64,000 bases of DNA from MFD01213-c1 sp963704405 (GCA_963704405.1 OY969903.1:2666001-2730000), one strand, 5' to 3'. Counted from the first letter of the stretch, positions 1-9,001 are shown. Program-made: numbers and translations. The notes: generated by a model from the letters alone, not told the origin.

Positions 1-1144
1 CGGCGCGATTGGTGAGCATGGTGAGCGCCTGGCGGACGCGTTTGTCGGCGAAGATAGTTGGCTTGCCGCCGCGCTGCTGATTCCAGGCGACAAAGGCATA
101 TCCGGCGAGGACTGTGTCATATTCGTAATGGTTGGTCCTCTCGACCACTTCAGGGCGGCTAAGAAGCTGGCGATACATCGGCGGCGGTAAACCGATTTGA
201 TCCTGGTCGCCGTTGGTAAAGTTGACCAGCTCGGTTGCCTCCTGCTGAATTTGCGAAAAGACGATGCGATCGAACGAAGGCGCCAAGCCCCAGTATCGCT
301 CGTTCCGCATCAGTTGGATCTTACCGGGGTTGGGGCGCCAATCCGTGGGATTGGGCATTTTGTAAGGGCCCGTGCCCATGAGCAAACCCACGCTGTTATT
401 GAAGTCGTCGATGCTGTACTTGCCATAGAAACCTTTGGGGAGGATATAGAGGCTCGCACCGACATTTTCAAAGCTTTGATAGAAGGGCTCCTTGAACTTG
501 AATACCACCGTGTAGTCGTCGATTTTCTTGCACGATTCGCAGCGCTCAAACTGCTGGCGATAGGCCGGGCCATCGATCCTGGGATTAGTGCCGACTTCAT
601 AGGAATAGACGACGTCGTCGGCGGTCATCGGCGATCCATCGGAGAACGTCACCCCTTTGCGAAGCTGGAAAGTGATAGATAAGCCATCAGGGCTGATGGT
701 CCAACTGCTGGCCAGCAGCGGCTTGAAGGTGAGGCTATCAGGATCAGGAAAGGCAAGGGTTTCAACCACGCGGTTGACGATATCCTGCGAATATAAGCTG
801 GTGCTGATGATCGGCGTGATCTTTTCGACAAGGGCGGGAAGATTCATCACAAGCCAATCCCCCTCGTCATATTTCCCCTGATTGCGGAGCGCGCGAAGCG
901 TGGGGAACGGATCGTCACCTTCGACAGCCCCGGGTTGCGTAGTGGAGTTGGAAAAGGAAACGCCGTGATCCAGCGCATTGTGGATGGCGACCAGTTCGCG
1001 GAGTTGATCGTTGCCCTGATCTTTGATTTCGCGGACGAGCTGATACTGGCGGTCGTACTGCTTCATTGCGAAAACGACCACAATGATCAGGACGATGAGG
1101 AGAAGGAAGAGGAAGAAATCTTTGACGCCGAAGCGGTTTTCCAT
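1..1144 (-). CDS. ABC transporter substrate-binding protein, family 5 (partial)
   Basis: Extracytoplasmic solute-binding protein of the peptide/nickel type (SBP_bac_5), which would deliver oligopeptides or similar solutes to a Dpp/Opp-like permease. The reading frame runs off the left edge, so the C-terminus is missing. The first ~30 residues form a hydrophobic anchor rather than a clear signal peptide, followed by a charged linker. Family hallmarks are a segment like SPDGLSITFQLRKGVTFSDG and the following TADDVVYSYE near residues 150-185. The start ATG at 1144 begins MENRFGVKD. It follows the permease gene at 1261-2193 on the same strand, which supports one transport operon. Family call is firm; substrate is unknown. 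Confidence 0.85.
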   Translation of the reverse strand, partial: MENRFGVKDFFLFLLLIVLIIVVVFAMKQYDRQYQLVREIKDQGNDQLRELVAIHNALDHGVSFSNSTTQPGAVEGDDPFPTLRALRNQGKYDEGDWLVMNLPALVEKITPIISTSLYSQDIVNRVVETLAFPDPDSLTFKPLLASSWTISPDGLSITFQLRKGVTFSDGSPMTADDVVYSYEVGTNPRIDGPAYRQQFERCESCKKIDDYTVVFKFKEPFYQSFENVGASLYILPKGFYGKYSIDDFNNSVGLLMGTGPYKMPNPTDWRPNPGKIQLMRNERYWGLAPSFDRIVFSQIQQEATELVNFTNGDQDQIGLPPPMYRQLLSRPEVVERTNHYEYDTVLAGYAFVAWNQQRGGKPTIFADKRVRQALTMLTNRA

Positions 1145-1260
1145 TTTTGAGGGTTCCGGTTCTTTTAATGGTCTGTGATCCGTTGTCTTTTAGCTGAATG
1201 GTTTCAGCCGGGCTTTTTATATCAGCAATGGACGATGGCCAACTGGAAACGGCCTCTTGC

Positions 1261-2193
1261 TTAAATATTTGACGCCATCTGGCGTGAGTCGCGCATTCCG
1301 TCGCCGACAAAGTTCAGGCTCAGAAGCGTGATCGCCAGAAGGGTACACGGAAAAAGCAGGAGCCACCAGCCAGGATTTACGGGGCTGAGCGCCGATTGAA
1401 GCGAGTCGCTCGCAAGCGAACCCCAGGTCGCCAGCGGCGGGGCGATGCCGATTCCAAGGAAGCTCAAAAGCGATTCTTCCAGGATTGCCCGCGGAATAGT
1501 CAATGTCGAGTAGACGATAATCGGCCCGGCAAGATTGGGCAGGATATGACGCAGAAAAATGCGAGACTCCGGAATGCCCGCGGCCCGGGCAGCTTCGATA
1601 AACGGAAGCGAGCGAAGCGATAGAACCTGCCCGCGAACGACCCGGGCCATTGTGAGCCAACTGACGAGTCCGATGGCAAGAAAAAGAACAACGACATTAT
1701 TCACGCGATCCCTAAGTGCGAACTGCAGGAGAATAATCATGAGGATTTCGGGCAGGCCGTAGAGGACATCAACGGTGCGCATGAGCACCGAGTCAACCCA
1801 CCCGCCGCGATACCCGGACAGAAGGCCAACACCGACACCAAGAACGAGGGAAATGCCTGCGGAAGCTGCACCGATGCCCAGGGAAATGGCGCCACCGATG
1901 AGACATCGGGCGAAAAGGGATCGGCCCAGCAGGTCAGTCCCGAAGATGCCGGCGATGCCAGGCACTGCACCGGGCGGTTTGCGGGTCGTGCTGAAGTTCT
2001 GCAGATCGTAATAAAGCGATGAGGCCGGGTTACGTGTAAGTGGAAGGGTAAGGAGACAGGCGGCGAGGATCAGGATGAGAATAGAGCCGCCAATGAAAAT
2101 GCGGGGATTCAAAAATGCACGGCGGGGGAGACGATCGGACGGCGACGCGACCGATGCTTCCAGCGTGGGATGTGTCAGGGCGGAAAGGGTCAT
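1261..2193 (-). CDS. ABC transporter permease, DppC/OppC type
   Basis: Inner-membrane permease of a peptide-type ABC importer (BPD_transp_1 family). It has an N-terminal membrane segment (ILILILAACLLTL), the typical GTDLLGRSLFARCLIGG stretch, several further membrane helices, and the EAA-like loop EAARAAGIPESRIFLRHILPN that contacts the ATPase. The ending with a conserved NFVGDGMRD is usual for DppC. ATG 2193 (MTLSALTHP) is preferred because GAGGGTG lies about 11 bases upstream; an in-frame ATG at 2214 is possible. Upstream of the binding protein at 1-1144 on the same strand; the partner DppB and ATPases are not in the window. Confidence 0.88.
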   Translation of the reverse strand: MTLSALTHPTLEASVASPSDRLPRRAFLNPRIFIGGSILILILAACLLTLPLTRNPASSLYYDLQNFSTTRKPPGAVPGIAGIFGTDLLGRSLFARCLIGGAISLGIGAASAGISLVLGVGVGLLSGYRGGWVDSVLMRTVDVLYGLPEILMIILLQFALRDRVNNVVVLFLAIGLVSWLTMARVVRGQVLSLRSLPFIEAARAAGIPESRIFLRHILPNLAGPIIVYSTLTIPRAILEESLLSFLGIGIAPPLATWGSLASDSLQSALSPVNPGWWLLLFPCTLLAITLLSLNFVGDGMRDSRQMASNI

Positions 2194-2496
2194 GGCTTTT
2201 TGTTTCACCCTCATGGTTACAAGGTGATGCAATGGAGCGACAATCTTTTTAAAGCAGCACGGGCGTCTCGCCTGCATCGAACGGTGTTGCACGGCTGAGA
2301 TGGCTAGGCCACGAAAATATCTGGGTCTCTACAGGTCACGTATTTTTGATCCACGCCATGCCCGTTCCTTTTTCTAACGGATCGTTCGCAGTATCGTATC
2401 CTCATTCAATCTTCACAATGATCTGTAGCGTGGTGCCGTTGTCAGGATTCAATTTTAAGCTGCGGCCGGTGTCGCGGGATTCAATTCAAGGAGCGA
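2194..2496. other. intergenic region, divergent promoters expected
   Basis: This stretch separates the minus-strand permease from the plus-strand phosphatase, so both promoters should lie here. I see no convincing gene or strong hairpin. The only clear signal is GGAGCGA directly before ATG 2497, the ribosome binding site of the phosphatase. Confidence 0.4.
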
Positions 2497-3192
2497 ATGA
2501 TGCGCAGGTTGCGAGTTTTGTCGGCGGGCGTTGCGGTTGCGATGCTGGCTATTCTGGCGGTTGGGGCGGCCAAGCCGGTCTATCTTCAACCCGAGGAAGT
2601 CGACTCGGTGGCCCTGCTTCCAGGCCCCCCGGCGGATGACTCGGCGGACCATCAGGCCGAGGTGGCAACCCTGCTGCACTGGCAGGAAAAACGGACCGCG
2701 CAGGACGTTGCCCGATGCAAATCGGAAGAGGATGTGACTGTATTCGCATTTTCGGATGTGCTGGGGGATTGGTTCAATGCCAAGTCGCTCCCCATTACCG
2801 CAGAGCTAATGGACCAGGCTTATGTCGACGCCAAGGCGGCGTCGAACGCGGCCAAGAAAAAATGGAATCGTGTGCGGCCGCCGCTTGCGGATACGCGAAT
2901 TCATCCATGCGTCGCACTGGAAAAAACAGCGTCATACCCAAGTGGACATGCCACCCGCGGTATTGTCTGGGCCACACTGCTTGCGGAAATTTTCCCCGAC
3001 TATCGCGACAAGCTCATGGAACGCGGAAAACAGATCGGCGAGGATCGCGTCATCGGCGGCATGCATTATCCGAGCGATGTTGACGCCGGCCAGCAACTTG
3101 GTGCACAGATCGCCAGGCAATTGCTCGATAAGCCGGATTTCAAAGTCGCCATGCAGCGAGCGAAAGATGAATGCCTCGCCGCCGTGCATTAA
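2497..3192 (+). CDS. PAP2-family (class A) acid phosphatase
   Basis: Secreted phosphatase of the PAP2 superfamily, close to class A non-specific acid phosphatases (PhoN type), hydrolysing phosphomonoesters in the periplasm. All three signature blocks are visible: KX6RP (K120 to RP128), PSGH (148-151, in SYPSGHATRG) and RX5HX3D (R184, H190, D194). Residues 1-25 form a signal peptide. The start has GGAGCGA just upstream; a second Met follows at once. The next gene begins 49 bases downstream, probably co-transcribed. Length (231 aa) fits the family. Confidence 0.88.
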   Translation: MMRRLRVLSAGVAVAMLAILAVGAAKPVYLQPEEVDSVALLPGPPADDSADHQAEVATLLHWQEKRTAQDVARCKSEEDVTVFAFSDVLGDWFNAKSLPITAELMDQAYVDAKAASNAAKKKWNRVRPPLADTRIHPCVALEKTASYPSGHATRGIVWATLLAEIFPDYRDKLMERGKQIGEDRVIGGMHYPSDVDAGQQLGAQIARQLLDKPDFKVAMQRAKDECLAAVH

Positions 3193-3241
3193 GACGCCTC
3201 ATTTCAACCAGGTGTTTTCATTTGAAGACAGGGAGAATTAT

Positions 3242-3796
3242 ATGTTTTCAATTCGTCGTCGTGCCGCAGTCGTAGCGGTGTCCGTTATAGCGATGGCCGG
3301 CTCGGTCGTCCGGGCTGAGCAGGTGGACAGCCCGCGATATCAGGCGTGGGCGAATTTTAAAGTCGGAACGATCGTGATCCTTGATGGCACGATGAGCAAT
3401 GGTCCCATGGAGGCGCAGACAGAGTTGAAAGAGAAGCTCGTGGAGCTGACGCCGGATAGCGCAACGGTCGAATTGACCTCAACGATGACAGTGATGGGCC
3501 AGCAGCATATTTCACCGACGCGAAAGCAGCAGATCGCGGCGAAGGAAGAAAAGCAGGACATCACCGAAGCAGGCGAAGAATCCATCGACGCGATGGGAAA
3601 AACATTTAAATGCAAGATCCTTGAGTTGAAGAATGATACACCCGGCCCGGGCGGTGGTTCGGCGGGGCAACTCAAGATATGGGTGTCTCCAGAGGTGCCC
3701 GGCGGAGCCGTGAAGATGAGTTTTGATCGCCCTGACCCGAAGGGAAAGCCCATTTCTATGATGTATTTATTGAAATCATTTGAAGCAGCAAAGTAG
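3242..3796 (+). CDS. secreted hypothetical protein
   Basis: Small exported protein of 184 aa with no recognised enzyme domain. Residues 1-22 are a signal peptide ending near VVRAEQ. The remainder is mostly beta-prone and hydrophilic, with a glycine-rich turn (GPGGGSAG) and a C-terminal half reading IWVSPEVPGGAVKMSF. The ATG at 3242 is favoured over longer readings because GGGAG precedes it and because the signal peptide starts there. It follows the PAP2 phosphatase by 49 bases and is followed by a strong hairpin. Function unknown. Confidence 0.7.
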   Translation: MFSIRRRAAVVAVSVIAMAGSVVRAEQVDSPRYQAWANFKVGTIVILDGTMSNGPMEAQTELKEKLVELTPDSATVELTSTMTVMGQQHISPTRKQQIAAKEEKQDITEAGEESIDAMGKTFKCKILELKNDTPGPGGGSAGQLKIWVSPEVPGGAVKMSFDRPDPKGKPISMMYLLKSFEAAK

Positions 3797-3825
3797 GGGC
3801 TTCACCAGCGATCACACAAAAGTAG

Positions 3826-3857
3826 GCGAGGCGGAACTTTTTGCACTTCCGCCTCGC
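3826..3857. terminator. bidirectional hairpin terminator
   Basis: A perfect 11-bp stem (GCGAGGCGGAA / TTCCGCCTCGC) with a 10-base loop containing TTTTT, placed between the convergent genes ending at 3796 and 3884. It can serve both strands; the U-tract after the stem is weak on either side. Confidence 0.65.
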
Positions 3858-3883
3858 GTTATTTGTGAAGGCCGCCACTGCGA

Positions 3884-4456
3884 TCAGGGATGGGCCGAAT
3901 CCAGCGCGACGAACGTGAACTGCTGACCGCCAATCGACACATCAAACATCAGTCCGCCTTTGGGCTGGGTGAAGACGGCGACGCCGTTGCTGTAGTCCGC
4001 GCTCGTGGATGCGCCCGACTTGATGGCGACGGCAGCGGCATGGGCCGCAAGTTCAAAGTTATTGTTCCTGAAGTGGTCAAGCGCGTCCTTGTCCTTGAAC
4101 ACGATCAGCTCCGAATAAGTGCGGCCGCCCAGTTCAAGGCCAATGGTCCCCTGGGAAAGGTCGGCGTAACCAATTTTTTTTCCCTGCTCGTAAACTTCGC
4201 CGCGGCCATAGGCCCCACCAATTCCCGCGCCGCCTGCGCCGATCGTTGGGAAGATGGCATAGCCATATCCCTTATTGAGAAAGTCCTGCAAGCTGGGGTC
4301 TGCGCGTTTCATTTCATTTAACGCCACCGGCGCTTCATCATTCAAGCTCTGCTTGGCTTCTTCGGTCGGTGGCGCGGTCGAGCAGCCCGGCAGCGTAACC
4401 ATGCCAACTGCGGCGGGCGCCAGCAACAAAGCAAGATACGTTTTGAAAGTGTTCAT
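3884..4456 (-). CDS. SYLF/YSC84-domain lipoprotein
   Basis: Predicted lipoprotein with a SYLF (YSC84/Ysc84-related, formerly DUF500) lipid-binding domain. The signal sequence ends in a lipobox (TLPGC, Cys25). After it comes the family pattern GYAIFPTIGAGGAGIGGAYG, then LSQGTIGLELGGRTYSELIVF and a C-terminal GLMFDVSIGGQQF. In eukaryotes SYLF domains bind phosphoinositides; bacterial members are secreted proteins of unclear role. ATG 4456 has GGAG about 6 bases upstream and begins the signal peptide. About 190 aa, usual for this class. Confidence 0.85.
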   Translation of the reverse strand: MNTFKTYLALLLAPAAVGMVTLPGCSTAPPTEEAKQSLNDEAPVALNEMKRADPSLQDFLNKGYGYAIFPTIGAGGAGIGGAYGRGEVYEQGKKIGYADLSQGTIGLELGGRTYSELIVFKDKDALDHFRNNNFELAAHAAAVAIKSGASTSADYSNGVAVFTQPKGGLMFDVSIGGQQFTFVALDSAHP

Positions 4457-4656
4457 GATGGTTCTCCTTCGATAGGAACAAATAAATTGAAAAATCCTTC
4501 GGCCGCCGTCATCGCGCACAGCGCGCGTGATTGGCCGCTTTCAAAAAACGTAACGTTTCTTGCGATTGTCGCACATGGACAAAATCCGCGCGATGCACGG
4601 ACGATCGCCATATGGCTGAGGCTGGCTTGTTGCTGAAAGAGTCCGTGTGCGTGAAA

Positions 4657-5376
4657 TCAGAATCCTGAGAACACGTTGTTGGTAATCTGATCCCAGACAG
4701 AGGTGGGGCTGATGTTGGGCGGGAGTTTCTTGAGAATGTCCTTAGCGGGGTTGTAGTCGTTTACGGGATCGGTGTGAATGAATCGGACGGCCAGCACGTT
4801 GTTGCCGTCACCGCCGAAGAGGGTATCAGGACCGCGTACGTCGGCGAGGGTGTCGTTTCCTTCACCACCGACCATCAGGTCGTGACCGATGCCGCCGCGG
4901 AGATTGTCGTTGCCAAGCCCGCCAATCAGTGTGTCGTTGCCGCTGTCACCAAAGAGAACGTCATTGCCAGCGCCGCCAACGAGGGAGTCGTTGCCACCGC
5001 CGCCGATGATGAGATCAGGTTCATCGCCTCCGATGATCGTGTCGTTGCCGGTTTTGCCGGTGAAGCGTGCGGGGATGGGGAATGAGCCGTTGGTCTGGTC
5101 GATGGTGATGGTGTCCTGGAAAAGTCCGCCGCGGGCATCAAGGGCGTGAATTTTCGAAACTGCGAAGGTTCCGCTGATCACCATCGGCCCCTTGCGCGTG
5201 GGATAAGTAATGGTGGCGGTAACGGATTGCTGATCGGGCGTGAGGCCGATCACGATCGTATTAGGCCGAAAGCTATTACCCGCGACGATCAGCACAGCGC
5301 CATGGGTCAGGCGAACGGCGGAGAGCAACTCGCGCTGTTCAAGAGATTCACATAAACATCGCATCACTTGAACCAT
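4657..5376 (-). CDS. LEPR-XLL-type protein with RTX calcium-binding repeats
   Basis: Exported or surface protein. The N-terminus carries the planctomycete sorting-like motif CESLEQRELLSA. After a beta-rich segment come at least five haemolysin-type nonapeptide repeats (GGxGNDxLxGG: GNDTIIGG, GNDSLVGG, GNDVLFG, GNDTLIGG, GNDNLRGG, GNDTLADV), which bind Ca2+ in a beta-roll. The end is a short non-repetitive tail. Start ATG 5376 is chosen because GGAGGAA lies 5 bases upstream; a longer in-frame start exists at 5418 without such a site. No toxin or enzyme domain is seen, so this is probably an adhesin or cell-surface component. Confidence 0.82.
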   Translation of the reverse strand: MVQVMRCLCESLEQRELLSAVRLTHGAVLIVAGNSFRPNTIVIGLTPDQQSVTATITYPTRKGPMVISGTFAVSKIHALDARGGLFQDTITIDQTNGSFPIPARFTGKTGNDTIIGGDEPDLIIGGGGNDSLVGGAGNDVLFGDSGNDTLIGGLGNDNLRGGIGHDLMVGGEGNDTLADVRGPDTLFGGDGNNVLAVRFIHTDPVNDYNPAKDILKKLPPNISPTSVWDQITNNVFSGF

Positions 5377-5697
5377 CTTATTCCTCCGCGGCAAACCCAC
5401 ACTCTTAAGATTATACAAATATCGACCAGCACAGAGGCATCAGCCCGTGGCTTACAGGGCAGGGAATCGCGAACATCCAGAAGATCATTGCAGGTTAACG
5501 TTGAGATACAACGGAAGTACACAGCTAATACGCTTATCTTTCAGTCATTGTTGCCTGACCAGGGGATATTTAGTCACGAGAACATGAGAAGAATGCGTTG
5601 ACTCGCAAGTATTCGATGCGAATCAATGAGTAAAAGAAAAGGCACGATCGTGAGAGACCGTGCCACGCATGATTTTTGAACGATTTTGCATCCGCAC
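5377..5697. other. intergenic stretch
   Basis: About 320 bases between two minus-strand genes. It should hold the promoter of the RTX-repeat protein and the terminator of the coiled-coil gene (listed separately). A plus-strand open frame across it has no ribosome binding site and a composition unlike protein, so I do not call a gene. Confidence 0.4.
5632..5664 (-). terminator. rho-independent terminator of the coiled-coil gene
   Basis: On the minus strand a GGCACG...CGTGCC stem (with further pairing in the loop) is followed directly by TTTTCTTTTA. It lies 34 bases past the stop of the gene at 5698-6210. Confidence 0.7.
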
Positions 5698-6210
5698 TTA
5701 CGCGGCCTGCGCGCGGGCTATCCGCATCGGTGAAGCCTTGCCAGCGGCCGGTACGCTGACTTTCTTCGTAGAAAGCAACGTCGACAGCGCGGCCAGCGCC
5801 TCTGAATCTTCCTGCGTTGGAAGCTGTTGGCGGACGCTCTGAATCTCGCTTGTCAGTTCGGCGATCTGGTCTGAATGCTCCGCAATCTGCGCTTCCAGGC
5901 TGGCGATGGTTGTCTGCGATTGGGTCAGCCGCTGTCCCTGGCGATCGATAATCGCCTCGGCTTGTTCCCGCGCGACGTTCGCTTCCTTCAAGCTCGCATT
6001 CAGCGTGCGGATCTGCTCATCATGCCGGCTCAGTTCTTCAGACTGCTCGCGAATGGTTCGGTCGCTGCTGCTGATGGTCGCTGTCTGGGCGGCGATCGTC
6101 TCCTGCAATGCCTTGATTTTGTCCAGGTCGGACTTAATCCGGCTCGATTGCTGAACAATGATCTGGCGGGCTTCTGTGAGGGCTTGAGCGAACGACATTT
6201 CCTGTGCCAT
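5698..6210 (-). CDS. coiled-coil hypothetical protein
   Basis: A 170-residue soluble protein that is coiled coil over roughly residues 15-130, with regular heptads rich in Gln, Ile, Leu, Glu and Ser (for example IREQSEELSRHDEQIRTLNA). It has no signal peptide, membrane segment or enzyme motif. The tail (KKVSVPAAGKASPMRIARAQAA) is basic and could contact nucleic acid or a membrane, which is only a guess. Monocistronic, with its own terminator. No family recognised. Confidence 0.65.
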   Translation of the reverse strand: MAQEMSFAQALTEARQIIVQQSSRIKSDLDKIKALQETIAAQTATISSSDRTIREQSEELSRHDEQIRTLNASLKEANVAREQAEAIIDRQGQRLTQSQTTIASLEAQIAEHSDQIAELTSEIQSVRQQLPTQEDSEALAALSTLLSTKKVSVPAAGKASPMRIARAQAA

Positions 6211-6358
6211 AGAGCGGCTCCGATGAGGTTAACGGACTCTGAATTGAACAAAGCGGGCTACATATAAGTTTCGGCTATGCGGGCTGGGGGGATTAGAAAA
6301 GTCTGATAGCCATGGGTTGCCCGCTCCCCGGTCCGATAAACAGTGCTAGGATGTAGCT

Positions 6359-6775
6359 ATGCCGCTGCGCACCCGCCGATGGGATGATCCGAAGGAAGAA
6401 GGGGATGGCTCGCGCATTCTGATCACCCGCTACCGGCCGCGGGGCCTTGCCAAGGCAAATGAAACCTGGGACGTCTGGATGCCAAATCTCGGCCCCAGCA
6501 AAGAACTTCACGCCGCTGCCTACGCAAAGATCGGAATGGGCATTCCGTGGCCGACCTACCGTGCCCGGTACCTGGTCGAGATGCGACTGCAAAAGGCCGC
6601 GATCGTAGAACTTGCCCGGCGCGTTGCGGCAGGAGAAACAATCACGCTCCTGTGCTCATCCCAGTGCGAGCGGGAAGCGAGATGCCACCGGTCGATCCTT
6701 AAGGAGCTGATCGAGGCTGAGATGCAGAGAATGGGTTCAGAAAGCGCAAAGCCGGAGCGGGCAGGGGAAAATTGA
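6359..6775 (+). CDS. DUF488 family protein
   Basis: Small protein of the DUF488 family, whose members are found across bacteria without an assigned reaction. The diagnostic block TLLCSSQCEREARCHRSIL is near residues 96-114. The cysteine pair and CHR motif in it are typical and suggest a metal or redox site. An N-terminal ITRYRPRGL stretch and the central WDVWMPNLGPSKEL also match the family. Length 138 aa is usual. It stands alone, with no informative neighbours. Confidence 0.8.
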   Translation: MPLRTRRWDDPKEEGDGSRILITRYRPRGLAKANETWDVWMPNLGPSKELHAAAYAKIGMGIPWPTYRARYLVEMRLQKAAIVELARRVAAGETITLLCSSQCEREARCHRSILKELIEAEMQRMGSESAKPERAGEN

Positions 6776-6783
6776 GGACGAAC

Positions 6784-7026
6784 TTACGTCGCATTCGATC
6801 CGCGTTCCCTTTGCTCTTCCTCTGCATTCGCAATTTCACAAACGGACTCGCCCGCGTCTTTTCCTGCGCAGTCCATCTGTCGCGGCGATTCATCAGGGTT
6901 GGATTTTTCATCGCCGAGGGCAGCGGGGATGTTGGAATAATCGCGGGCCTCGGGTCCGAGATACCGGTCGAGTCCGCCGCGGGTTATACCGCTGTTGCCG
7001 GGGTGGAATTCGCTGTCGTCAGGCAT
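6784..7026 (-). CDS. small hydrophilic hypothetical protein
   Basis: An 80-residue acidic protein starting MPDDSEFHPGNSG with AAAGGA six bases upstream of ATG 7026. Residues include a GGLDRYLGPEARDYSNIP stretch and a Glu-rich C-terminus. There is no membrane segment or known domain. It is convergent with the DUF488 gene, nine bases away. The ribosome binding site and protein-like composition support it, but homologues would be needed to be sure. Confidence 0.45.
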   Translation of the reverse strand: MPDDSEFHPGNSGITRGGLDRYLGPEARDYSNIPAALGDEKSNPDESPRQMDCAGKDAGESVCEIANAEEEQRERGSNAT

Positions 7027-7103
7027 GGGGTCCTTTCGTTTGGAATCGTTGAGATTGATGCAAGGAGTGTGCCGCCACACGTGGCGGCGGCTATGATGCG
7101 GGA

Positions 7104-7931
7104 ATGCCTTTGCCGGTTTTGAAAGCCTCTTTTGCCGTAACATCCGAGGACTTGGTTCGTTTCTGTTACAAGCTCCAACTCGATTATTGCCGCGCGCTGG
7201 GGGAAGAAACACAACTGGATTGCGGGACTGCGCTGGTGAATGCCGCGCTGGGAAGGGTCACGGGAGGGAATTGTGTCGTGGATGTCGCACTGTCCCCCGG
7301 GCTGAGCCCTCAATCTGGATTTGAAGAGGTTTGGCAGCATTTCGCAGCGTCCGAAGCGACATGCGAGGCGTGGGTGATGAATCCGTCGGCCCCGGCGCAT
7401 GTAACAATGCCTATGGTCGAATACCTGGCAGCCCGAGGATTCGTGCCCCGGTTTTATGACATTCTGTACCTTCCGCGAATGCCGATATCGCGGGTGCTCG
7501 AAGTGGGAGTGACGATCATTCCGGCGCGTGCGGGCTATCGGCATGTGGAGACGCTGGCTCGCGAGGCCGCGACAGATCGCGGCGAAATGGGGTGGGTCGA
7601 AGCGGCGCTGCTCCATCTGGATGACCCACATTACGATGCGATGCTCGCAATGAAGGAAAGTAAACCGGTTGGCTTTGCCGGCGTGCTTTCTTCAGGTGAG
7701 CTGGGAGGAATTCAGGATATTTATGTCGCCAAGGATTTTCGGCGGCAGGGATTTGGCCGAACGCTGATGAGCCGCGCGCTGGAGGTTTGCGCACGTTCTT
7801 TGTTCCGTCATGTGCTGGGATGCGTGGAGCAGGGAAATATCGCGGCACAATCACTTTTTCATCAAATTGGTTTTGAGCGCGTCGGTGAATACCGCGTCTA
7901 TGTGCCCGCCGCGAATCAAGCGCGCCCATGA
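7104..7931 (+). CDS. GNAT-family N-acetyltransferase
   Basis: Acetyl-CoA-dependent acyltransferase. The C-terminal half (residues ~140-265) is a GNAT fold with the acetyl-CoA pyrophosphate-binding motif A, seen as DIYVAKDFRRQGFGRTLM, then FHQIGFERVGEYRVY as motif B. The N-terminal ~130 residues have a second, degenerate GNAT-like domain (a stretch TMPMVEYLAARGFVPRFYD resembles motif B), giving a tandem arrangement. Substrate unknown. Its 3' end overlaps the convergent glycosyltransferase by 16 bases. Confidence 0.8.
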   Translation: MPLPVLKASFAVTSEDLVRFCYKLQLDYCRALGEETQLDCGTALVNAALGRVTGGNCVVDVALSPGLSPQSGFEEVWQHFAASEATCEAWVMNPSAPAHVTMPMVEYLAARGFVPRFYDILYLPRMPISRVLEVGVTIIPARAGYRHVETLAREAATDRGEMGWVEAALLHLDDPHYDAMLAMKESKPVGFAGVLSSGELGGIQDIYVAKDFRRQGFGRTLMSRALEVCARSLFRHVLGCVEQGNIAAQSLFHQIGFERVGEYRVYVPAANQARP

Positions 7932-9001
7932 AATCGCAGGCCCGCTCCGGCAGCCGCCTGGGGAACTTCAACCGTCGCCCCTTCAGCAATCTGCTGATAG
8001 ACCGCGCGATACTGGCTGACCATTCTCGTTAACGCAAAATATTCATAGGCTTCAGTGCGGGCCATGTCGGCGATGGACCACTGCAATGTGCTGTCGCCGC
8101 GAAGATCGAGCACCCGCTGAGCGATCAAGCGCGGTGAAGGATGCGTTACCATCAACGCCGTATGCCGATCTTCAAGCAACTCGGCGACGGTATATGTCAC
8201 CGTTGAGACGATCGGCAGCGCCGCCGCCATGCATGTGGCGATGGGAAGCGTTGAAACCGGACCGCGCGCCGTGACGACGCACGCGTCCGCTGCCGGCAGA
8301 AGCTCTTCAAACTCCAGAGACTTTCCCAGCGCCGGCTCGGCGATCTTCACCATGTCCTCCTGATGGAGACGACGCGCGAGTGTGGCGGCGGTTTTAGCCC
8401 GATCGCCGCGACCCCACAAAAGGATTTTACAGCGAGGGTCTAGGACATTCAGAATTCCGCACGCCCAAACCGCTTCATCGTGAGCGGCGGGGCGGGTCGA
8501 TTCACCGGGGGCAAGCAGCACGAAATCATCAGGCGCGAACCCGAGCGCAGCGCGAAGCGAATCGCTGCGCCGTCGATGGATGCGGGAGAACTCAACACCT
8601 GGCCGGATGATATGGGAACGATCGACAGGCACACCGCGTTCGACGGCGGTCCGATGTTGCGTCGCCGTTGCGCTGATCATGTGGATATCGCGATACCCCA
8701 TGACCGACCGAATCCACCGAATTGCGCGCGGCCCCGCAAATCGAGTCGGGCTGAAAACAATCCGGCGCGCACCGGACATTGCGGCTGTAGTAAGGGCCGT
8801 CGTTCCCCAGGCGTGGACAATGTCTGCAGATTCTCGTCGAAGTTGCAGCAGCGCCGAAGGCATATTGCGGAAGCCGCCGCCTTCGCCAAGCCGGCGCATG
8901 TCGATCGAAAACACATCACCGAGATTTTCGCGCAGGGCATTGGATGTTCGGTGGGTCTGGAAGTCGGCATCATTGCCGATGAGGTGCAGAATGCGGGTCA
9001 T
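7916..9001 (-). CDS. glycosyltransferase, GT-B fold (GT4-like)
   Basis: Predicted sugar transferase of group 1/GT4 type that uses a nucleotide sugar. The N-terminal domain begins ILHLIGNDAD and includes the acceptor-side segment ADIVHAWGTTAL. The C-terminal domain has APGE (~190), ILLWGRG, and the donor-binding region FEELLPAADACVVTARGPVSTLPIATCMAAALPIVST, where a Pro-containing stretch replaces the usual EX7E. Cytoplasmic, probably membrane-associated, acting on glycolipid or polysaccharide. It is not in an obvious polysaccharide operon, so the substrate is open. Confidence 0.75.
   Translation of the reverse strand: MTRILHLIGNDADFQTHRTSNALRENLGDVFSIDMRRLGEGGGFRNMPSALLQLRRESADIVHAWGTTALTTAAMSGARRIVFSPTRFAGPRAIRWIRSVMGYRDIHMISATATQHRTAVERGVPVDRSHIIRPGVEFSRIHRRRSDSLRAALGFAPDDFVLLAPGESTRPAAHDEAVWACGILNVLDPRCKILLWGRGDRAKTAATLARRLHQEDMVKIAEPALGKSLEFEELLPAADACVVTARGPVSTLPIATCMAAALPIVSTVTYTVAELLEDRHTALMVTHPSPRLIAQRVLDLRGDSTLQWSIADMARTEAYEYFALTRMVSQYRAVYQQIAEGATVEVPQAAAGAGLRFHGRA

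Noticed and set aside
4657..5376. RTX toxin
   Set aside because: Calcium-binding repeats are present but there is no toxin or enzyme domain and no type I secretion genes nearby.
5368..5601. Plus-strand gene
   Set aside because: No ribosome binding site, unlikely amino acid composition, and it lies in the promoter region of the RTX-repeat gene.
6211..6358. Candidate regulatory RNA
   Set aside because: No strong hairpin or conserved motif is seen between the coiled-coil gene and the DUF488 gene.
7916..9001. Glycosyltransferase as part of the polyene operon
   Set aside because: It is on the opposite strand and separated by the sigma/anti-sigma and HAD genes.
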